Assembly (NCBI GenBank): GCA_019240405.1
Contig: JAFAYL010000053.1
Coordinates: 1-32,436 of the forward strand
Length of the DNA stretch: 32,436 nucleotides
Direction of reading: 5' to 3'
Source: Acidobacteriaceae bacterium
GTDB lineage: Bacteria > Acidobacteriota > Terriglobia > Bryobacterales > Bryobacteraceae
Shown here: positions 28,125 to 32,436 of the stretch, piece by piece
Position numbering within the stretch: the first letter of the stretch is position 1
Layout of the letters: each line of letters opens with the position of its first letter
Position numbers and translations under genes: made by a program
Notes under the pieces: generated by a model
Seen by the model: only the letters and a program-made list of their open reading frames with translations
Database searches by the model: none
What the model was told of the DNA's origin: nothing

Positions 28125-28235
28125 GACGCGAACTGCCGAAGCAAAAACGAACATCATCAGATGTTTATTGCGGGGCGGGAGGTGAGCTTGGAATCGAGGC
28201 ACACGAGAGAGTGGGAGAAATGGGAGAAGAGGTGA
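28125..28235 (+). repeat. Tail repeat copy B (displaced amidohydrolase 3' end)
   Basis: Direct copy of the end of the third amidohydrolase gene. From 28138 it encodes EAKTNI, then after a one-base loss QMFIAGREVSLESRHTREWE and KWEKR plus stop, the same protein end as copy A. There are ten base differences at nine codons (gag/gaa, gcg/gca, aag/aaa, aca/acg, aat/aac, gaa/gag, agt/agc, cgg/aga, aag/aaa), all silent. Further upstream the match fades with gaps. No start, so it is a gene fragment. Confidence 0.88.
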
Positions 28236-28239
28236 GAGT

Positions 28240-28264
28240 AGGCCGAATGGGCCAAGATCGGCCT
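28240..28264 (+). terminator. Inverted repeat after tail copy B, possible terminator
   Basis: AGGCCGA and TCGGCCT form a perfect 7-bp stem with an 11-base loop, followed on the plus strand by CTTTCT. It starts five bases after the stop of tail copy B and ends 14 bases before the stop of the convergent DUF5615 gene. It may be the original terminator of the amidohydrolase operon, or serve both directions. Confidence 0.45.
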
Positions 28265-28277
28265 CTTTCTGCGCCCG

Positions 28278-28616
28278 TTAAGCGTTTCGAATGACTAGAT
28301 GATTGCGATCCGAGTGTTCTAGTTCGGCGATTCGGATAGCATTACGTCGAAGCAGTTCTTCGACCCTGGATGTCTTGTAATCACATCGTTCAATGCGTAT
28401 TACCTTGGGCGGCGATCCTCGTTCCTTAAGGATCCTCAGAAAATCGGCGTCTGCAGTGACGATCGAGAACCCGTTTAGTCGCGCATAGGTCCAAACGATC
28501 TCGTCCGAGGTGAATTTCGCCAGACCTGTCGAAAAGACATGGGCTGATTCTGGAAAGAGGTCTTTGAAGCGCGAGGGGAGCTTAGGGGAGAGATTCGCGT
28601 CGAACAGGAGTTTCAA
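28278..28616 (-). CDS. DUF5615 PIN-like protein, putative toxin
   Basis: 112 residues. MKLLFDANLSPKLPSRFKDL and the TADADF motif are typical of DUF5615, a PIN-like (Mut7-C-related) fold; acidic residues D6, D56 and D58 are candidates for metal binding. Such genes usually follow a DUF433 gene, as here (ATGA overlap), and the pair is widely regarded as a type II toxin-antitoxin module resembling VapBC. RNase activity is inferred, not shown. Confidence 0.85.
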   Translation of the reverse strand: MKLLFDANLSPKLPSRFKDLFPESAHVFSTGLAKFTSDEIVWTYARLNGFSIVTADADFLRILKERGSPPKVIRIERCDYKTSRVEELLRRNAIRIAELEHSDRNHLVIRNA

Positions 28617-28855
28617 GTAGTGGCGCGTTCGCGGCCGAACTGAGAGGCATAGGCATACACGGCGGGGAAGTCCGCTTTTTCAAGGTAGGGATAATCGTTC
28701 AGGATTTCGTCTTCTGTCATGCCGGACGCGAGCATATCGAGGATGTCCCATACGGTAATGCGTAAGCCTCGAATGCAGGGTTGGCCAGAACGCTGGCCCG
28801 GTATGATGGTAACCCTGGAGAGGTCCGGAGTTGTGCTCGTGTCCACTGAAATCAT
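28613..28855 (-). CDS. DUF433 protein, putative antitoxin
   Basis: 80 residues. The DUF433 core is clear: VTIIPGQRSGQPCIRGLRIT, VWDILDMLASGMTEDEILND, YPYLEKADFPAVYAYA, a winged-helix-like DNA-binding domain. It ends in ATGA overlap with the DUF5615 gene. A small AGCG-TTCG-CGCT hairpin lies in the upstream 30 bases and could be an operator. Role as antitoxin and autorepressor is inferred from the family. Confidence 0.86.
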   Translation of the reverse strand: MISVDTSTTPDLSRVTIIPGQRSGQPCIRGLRITVWDILDMLASGMTEDEILNDYPYLEKADFPAVYAYASQFGRERATT

Positions 28856-28976
28856 TATTGCGCGATTGACGAGTTCCAGCGTTCGCGCTAGTGACTCCGA
28901 TCGATATCAGCCTAGGCATTCACCTCGACAGCAGTGGTCAGGATCTCGCGGCTGAGGAGGACCGTCGCGCTCGTCC

Positions 28977-29141
28977 AGAGGCAGAGTTTCTAGGCGTGGG
29001 GGATCAGTTGAGTCGACCGAGATGAGCAAGGTAGCGGATTTGATTACGGGCGACGGTCCGCTTGAGTAAGACGAAAATCGAGCAGATGTTTGTTGCTGGG
29101 GGGAAGTGAGTTTGGAGTCGCGCGGAGTGGGGGAAGAGGTG
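28977..29141 (+). repeat. Tail repeat copy C, decayed
   Basis: Aligns with 26932-27107 over its length: TAGGCGTGGGGGATCAGTTG, GCAAGGTAGCGGAT, GAGCAGATGTTTGTTGC and GGAAGTGAGTTTGGA are shared, with many substitutions and several deletions (including two near the end). All frames are broken, so it is older or less constrained than copy B. It ends ten bases before the second DUF5615 gene. Confidence 0.75.
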
Positions 29142-29150
29142 CGGGGACGC

Positions 29151-29480
29151 TTAAGACGGATCGGCCATTAGAACCTCGGTACAAGTGCCTGGTTCTGCAC
29201 CGTTGACTGCAGCAGCTATGGACTCCAAATGAAGGCGCACACCGGGCCACCGCGATTTTCCAAGTATGACAACCGCTATGGCCCTCCCCCTCAAATTCTG
29301 TTGATAGCGCATGTTCTTGTCCGTTGTGAGAAGGACTCTGTACCCGGCCTGTTCGGCGCGTGCGATCAATTCGCCATTGTTGAGTTGATGCCAACCGATT
29401 TGTCGGGCACGAGTGATTTCGTGTCCGGTCAGGCAATCCGCGATCTTCTTTGGGACGCCGTTGTCAAACAGAATCTTCAT
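29151..29480 (-). CDS. DUF5615 PIN-like protein, second putative toxin
   Basis: 109 residues; MKILFDNGVPKKIADCLTGH and LLTTDKNMRYQQN mark a DUF5615 subgroup distinct from the neighbour at 28278 (little identity beyond the fold motifs). D6 and D54 are likely site residues. Preceded by its DUF433 partner with a 9-base gap. Putative RNase toxin of a type II module by family association. Confidence 0.83.
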   Translation of the reverse strand: MKILFDNGVPKKIADCLTGHEITRARQIGWHQLNNGELIARAEQAGYRVLLTTDKNMRYQQNLRGRAIAVVILGKSRWPGVRLHLESIAAAVNGAEPGTCTEVLMADPS

Positions 29481-29489
29481 CCCGGCATT

Positions 29490-29720
29490 TCAGCCGTAAG
29501 AGGGTTCCTTCTCAAGGCTCTGGTTTACGAAGTGCAATACGGCTCGAACTTCGTCTGCAGTGACGTCGAACACTTGCGTGATTTCGTCGATGGACAGGCC
29601 CGCCTCGAGATTTTCGATGATGGTTTGCACAGGCATGCGCGTACCGCGTAGGACCCACGCTCCGCTCACCTTACCGGGAACGCTTTCGACCGCAGGACAC
29701 TGCGACCAATCGAGTGGCAT
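29490..29720 (-). CDS. DUF433 protein, second putative antitoxin
   Basis: 76 residues: GKVSGAWVLRGTRMPVQTII, ENLEAGLSIDEITQVFDV, TADEVRAVLHFVNQSL, the usual DUF433 layout. On the minus strand the region just upstream contains an AT-rich stretch with TATGAT, a possible -10 box, without a clear -35. Pairs with the DUF5615 gene downstream; sequence differs strongly from the first DUF433, so this is an independent acquisition and not a recent duplication. Confidence 0.83.
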   Translation of the reverse strand: MPLDWSQCPAVESVPGKVSGAWVLRGTRMPVQTIIENLEAGLSIDEITQVFDVTADEVRAVLHFVNQSLEKEPSYG

Positions 29721-29844
29721 AACGAACCGTGATTTTTATCATAACCTGGCGACTGGCCCCGAGGAGAATCTGGAATCCCGGGGAAGAGACGAGGGCTTCC
29801 ATTTGCCGCACAGATGACTGCAGAGTAGGTTGAATGTGGAGTTG

Positions 29845-30026
29845 GTGTCGGTCGAATTGAGGACATCGAGAACGCGATAAGAAAACTAAGCACGGATGAA
29901 CTGAGTGCCTTTCGCACTTGGTTCTTACAATTTGACGCCCAAGTGTGAGATCGGCAGATCGAAGCCGATTCAGAAAATGGCAAGCTTCTCTCACTGGCTG
30001 AATGCGCCCAAGAAGAGCTACAGTGA
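29845..30026 (+). pseudogene. Broken antitoxin-like ORF
   Basis: Reading 29856 onward gives IEDIENAIRKLSTDELSAFR, TWFLQFDAQV, stop (29946-29948), DRQIEADSENGKLLSLAECA QEELQ. This matches, from memory, small helical antitoxin-like proteins whose conserved FD-x(3)-WD-x-QIE-x-D segment would need Trp where TGA now stands (TGG to TGA). The likely start GTG at 29845 is out of frame by one base. No RelE/ParE-type toxin follows, so this is a toxin-antitoxin remnant. Confidence 0.5.
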
Positions 30027-30064
30027 GTTTCTGATACGTTGCGGAGGGCAAGGAAGGTGAATTG

Positions 30065-31096
30065 ATGCGTAGACTAATCGCCGTAATTAGCTTTCTCGCA
30101 TTTTGGTGTATTGGTTGCCAGACCCTGCGCGTGAGGCGAACGATAGTGCCGGTGACACCTTCTGCGGTCCAGAATGCGGGCACGGGTCCTCAGACGGCAG
30201 CGAAAGCCTCGGAAGAACGGCAATTAGAAAAAACTGAAGGTGTACCTGGTCTCCCTTTTTATGTGAAAAAGGCTGCTTGCCTGCATTCCACTGTCTGGCT
30301 GGAGCCGGTTTACACACTGACTCTGGAGTTGGTTTCCACTCCACTCGACGATCCTTCTAAGGCGAGATCCACACTTCTAGGGAGCACGGTGCTATCTCTA
30401 AAGCAGCTCGGAGCGGCTCAGGATTTGTTTCATTCTGTGAATGAGCCTTCGGAAGATTTGGACAAAATACTGAGCGTCTGGAAGTGTATCGCGACACAGG
30501 ATGGAACTCCGTACACCCCGATCGGATTTCCAGAGCAGAAGAATCGTATTCTTATTTCGAATACAGCCGAACCTCAGGTTTATGTTGATTACTCGCAGCA
30601 TTACTATTTGAATGCTCACCAGCCACTGGCCGGGTCAGCGAAGGTCGACAGCAAACTTGCAAGCGACGGGACGTTAACTGAAGCTTCCGCAGAGGTCGAA
30701 AATAAGACACTTGAAACACTCGTCTCGGGTGTAAAGGAACTTACGGGTACCGCTGTGGGTGTGGGTGCAAAAAGATTCATTGAAGCTGGACGGGAACAAC
30801 ACGTAAAGCTGACGATTTTGGCTGGGGGATTCAAGCACACGTTTTCGCAGCTTGCTGTTCCCTCATCATTCCCGTGTCAGGCATCTTCGGAGATGACTAG
30901 CGCACAATCGTATTCACGTACCGAGATAACCACGGGAGGAGGAAAGGTAACGGAGAGCAAAGGCTCCAAAATCACGGTATCGGGAGAAATAACTTTACCC
31001 GAATCCAAACCGACTTCGGCTCCAGGTGCCGGAAAGGCTAGTGAGTCTTCGAGCGGCGGTACGACTGCCGCTCCTCCACGGAACAATCCAAAGTAA
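30065..31096 (+). CDS. Hypothetical lipoprotein
   Basis: 343 residues from ATG 30065, with AGGAAGG about eight bases upstream (a TTG at 30062 is possible). A lipoprotein signal peptide MRRLIAVISFLAFWCIGCQT places the acylated Cys at about residue 18. The body has no recognised domain; four further Cys residues could form disulphides. The last 35 residues are Ser/Pro/Gly/Thr-rich and probably disordered. Codon use is less GC-biased than the ribosomal genes, in keeping with an accessory gene. Sits between the toxin-antitoxin cluster and an insertion sequence; no partner gene is visible. Confidence 0.75.
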   Translation: MRRLIAVISFLAFWCIGCQTLRVRRTIVPVTPSAVQNAGTGPQTAAKASEERQLEKTEGVPGLPFYVKKAACLHSTVWLEPVYTLTLELVSTPLDDPSKARSTLLGSTVLSLKQLGAAQDLFHSVNEPSEDLDKILSVWKCIATQDGTPYTPIGFPEQKNRILISNTAEPQVYVDYSQHYYLNAHQPLAGSAKVDSKLASDGTLTEASAEVENKTLETLVSGVKELTGTAVGVGAKRFIEAGREQHVKLTILAGGFKHTFSQLAVPSSFPCQASSEMTSAQSYSRTEITTGGGKVTESKGSKITVSGEITLPESKPTSAPGAGKASESSSGGTTAAPPRNNPK

Positions 31097-31213
31097 TGGC
31101 TATAAAGCAGGCGCATCGGGCAGACCGTGTGCGGACCGGCCGTGACTCTGTACGACTATAAGTAGTTCTTAACTGGTTTGTCAGATCAAGTCTGAACTAG
31201 CACAGCTATTGAA
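31097..31213. other. Spacer between lipoprotein gene and insertion sequence
   Basis: No gene, repeat or clear terminator recognised. Short CGG/CCG inverted motifs near 31127-31142 are too weak to call. Confidence 0.5.
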
Positions 31214-31223
31214 TGTCCGACCT

Positions 31224-31264
31224 GAGACATAGGTAACAGAACGTTCCAGAGACATGGGTTACAG
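31224..31264 (+). repeat. Two direct repeats at the IS left end
   Basis: GAGACATAGGTAACAG (31224-31239) and GAGACATGGGTTACAG (31249-31264) match at 14 of 16 positions with a 25-base period. They are probable transposase-binding units in the terminal region of the element. Confidence 0.7.
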
Positions 31265-31291
31265 CTGCCTGGCAACAGGCAAGTATAAAAG

Positions 31292-32436
31292 ATGCCATGG
31301 AGGAAATGTTCTGTGATGGATGAACGGGTGCGCTTCGTGATTCGGCTCAACGATGGCGAAAGCATGGCCGGATTGTGTCGGGAATTCGGGATCTCGCGCA
31401 AGACTGGCTACAAGATCGTGGAGCGTTATCAGGAATGCGGGCTGGAGGGGCTCACGGATCGGGCGCGGCGCCCCCACCGCTACGCCAACAGCTTGCCACA
31501 GCAGCTGGAGTCAGCCATCGTTGCAGCCAAGCGCGAGAAGCCGCATTGGGGCGCCCGCAAGATCCGTGAACGCCTCCTGAGGCGGCTGCCGCACGAGGTG
31601 AAGGTGCCCGCCTGCAGCACCATTCACGCCGTCTTAGACCGGCATGGTTTGGTTACCCGGCCCAAACGCTCGCGGGCCCGTGCCGAGGGAACGCCTTTGT
31701 CTGGCGGCCTGAGTCCAAATGAGCTCTGGTGCACGGATTACAAAGGCGAGTTCAAGCTCGGCAATCAGCGGTACTGTTATCCGCTTACGGTGACCGATCA
31801 CGCCTCGCGTTACCTGCTGCTGTGCGAAGCCATGCAATCCAATCAGGAACAGTCTGCCTTCACCGCCTTTGAGCGCTTATTCAAAGAACGCGGACTGCCG
31901 CAGGCCATTCGTTCCGATAACGGCGTGCCGTTCGCTTCTCCCAACGGCCTATTCAACCTCTCTCGTCTGTCGGTCTGGTGGTTGCGGCTGGGCATCAGCA
32001 TCGAACGAATCAAGCCCGGCAATCCGCACCAAAATGGCCGGCATGAGCGCATGCACTTGACCTTGAAGAAAGAAGCGACACGGCCAGCCGGCGCCAATCT
32101 GCTGCAGCAGCAAGCCAAGTTCGACGCCTTCTTGGAAGAATTTAATAACCAACGGCCACATGAAGCGCTCCAGATGAAGTGCCCGGCTGAAGTGTATACG
32201 GCTTCCACGAAGCCGTACCGCGGCATCGGCGAGCCACACTATCCGTTTCACGACAACACGGTCGTCGTCACCAACTGCGGGCGCCTGTGCCTCTACCGCA
32301 AAAAGATCAATCTCAGTGTCTGCCTGGCTGGTCAGGCAGTGGGAATCAAGGAAGTCGACGATGGCATCTGGCTCGTCAGCTTTATGGATTACGACCTCGG
32401 CTACGTCGATCTCGAGGAGAAAAGTTTGCAGCCCTT
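31292..32436 (+). CDS. IS481-family transposase, 3'-truncated by window edge
   Basis: At least 381 residues from ATG 31292, MPWRKCSVMDERVRFVIRLN, a start common in this IS group. An N-terminal helix-turn-helix (MAGLCREFGISRKTGYKIVE, about 25-44) precedes the RNase-H-like core with D149 (LWCTDYKG), D209 (IRSDNGVPF) and E252 (NGRHERMH), a complete DDE triad. The frame has no stop or frameshift in the window, so the transposase looks intact. Confidence 0.92.
   Translation, partial: MPWRKCSVMDERVRFVIRLNDGESMAGLCREFGISRKTGYKIVERYQECGLEGLTDRARRPHRYANSLPQQLESAIVAAKREKPHWGARKIRERLLRRLPHEVKVPACSTIHAVLDRHGLVTRPKRSRARAEGTPLSGGLSPNELWCTDYKGEFKLGNQRYCYPLTVTDHASRYLLLCEAMQSNQEQSAFTAFERLFKERGLPQAIRSDNGVPFASPNGLFNLSRLSVWWLRLGISIERIKPGNPHQNGRHERMHLTLKKEATRPAGANLLQQQAKFDAFLEEFNNQRPHEALQMKCPAEVYTASTKPYRGIGEPHYPFHDNTVVVTNCGRLCLYRKKINLSVCLAGQAVGIKEVDDGIWLVSFMDYDLGYVDLEEKSLQP

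Larger units (their letters stand above)
31214..32436 (+). mobile_element. IS481-family insertion sequence, left part (runs off window)
   Basis: The transposase gene starts at 31292 and is still open at the window end, so the right end is missing. The left terminus is placed at TGTCCGACC (31214) because IS481 elements usually begin TGT; the exact end and target duplication cannot be checked without the right end. Two 16-base direct repeats follow within 51 bases. Confidence 0.75.

Noticed and set aside
29756-29782. CCCCG...CGGGG inverted repeat upstream of the second DUF433
   Set aside because: Short stem with a long loop and no T-tract; too weak to call an operator or terminator.
29671-30183. 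170-codon minus-strand frame over the broken antitoxin and lipoprotein start
   Set aside because: Crosses the DUF433 start region and the lipoprotein signal peptide; no motifs or start signal.
31843-32226. Minus-strand frames inside the transposase gene
   Set aside because: Shadows of an uninterrupted transposase with a full DDE triad.

Overview
This is a chromosomal segment from a moderately GC-rich Gram-negative bacterium. An acidobacterium of the Solibacter/Bryobacter kind is the best guess. The reasons are the style of the ribosomal proteins, the tandem secreted amidohydrolases, the DUF433/DUF5615 pairs and the IS481-type insertion sequence. The assignment is by recognition of protein families only; no phylogeny was run.

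Bases 1-19645 are one almost unbroken plus-strand translation superoperon: the end of rpsG, fusA and tuf (str), then rpsJ-rplC-rplD-rplW-rplB-rpsS-rplV-rpsC-rplP-rpmC-rpsQ (S10), rplN-rplX-rplE-rpsN-rpsH-rplF-rplR-rpsE-rpmD-rplO-secY (spc), adk-map-rpmJ, and rpsM-rpsK-rpsD-rpoA-rplQ (alpha). Genes are mostly a few bases apart or overlap. infA, often found between map and rpmJ, is not there. The two widest gaps in the S10/spc part (before rplC and before rpsH) each hold a tiny open frame ending in an ATGA overlap with the next start. Several ribosomal proteins (S3, L5, L29, S17, L17) carry charged or Ala/Pro/Lys-rich extensions.

Bases 19582-22828 are minus strand: a small hypothetical gene with a likely terminator, then purM-purN (purine synthesis, ATGA overlap) and a membrane-anchored M23 peptidase whose 3' end overlaps the 3' end of rplQ by 64 bp.

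Bases 22981-27109 are a plus-strand operon of three exported amidohydrolase-like proteins in overlapping frames. Only the middle one keeps the HxH metal site and the other metal ligands; the first and third have lost HxH.

Bases 27110-31213 are a patchwork accessory region. It holds a possible TcmP-like C-terminal remnant, an outer-membrane beta-barrel gene, two DUF433/DUF5615 toxin-antitoxin-like pairs (all minus strand), a broken antitoxin-like frame and an orphan lipoprotein. Copies of the 3' end of the third amidohydrolase gene recur in direct orientation at about 28125-28235 and 28977-29141. The first copy differs from the intact gene only at silent sites apart from one frameshift, so it looks like the end of a diverged functional allele. 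This resembles repeated insertion at, or recombination through, the 3' end of that gene. The window closes with the left part of an IS481-family element whose transposase frame runs off the edge.
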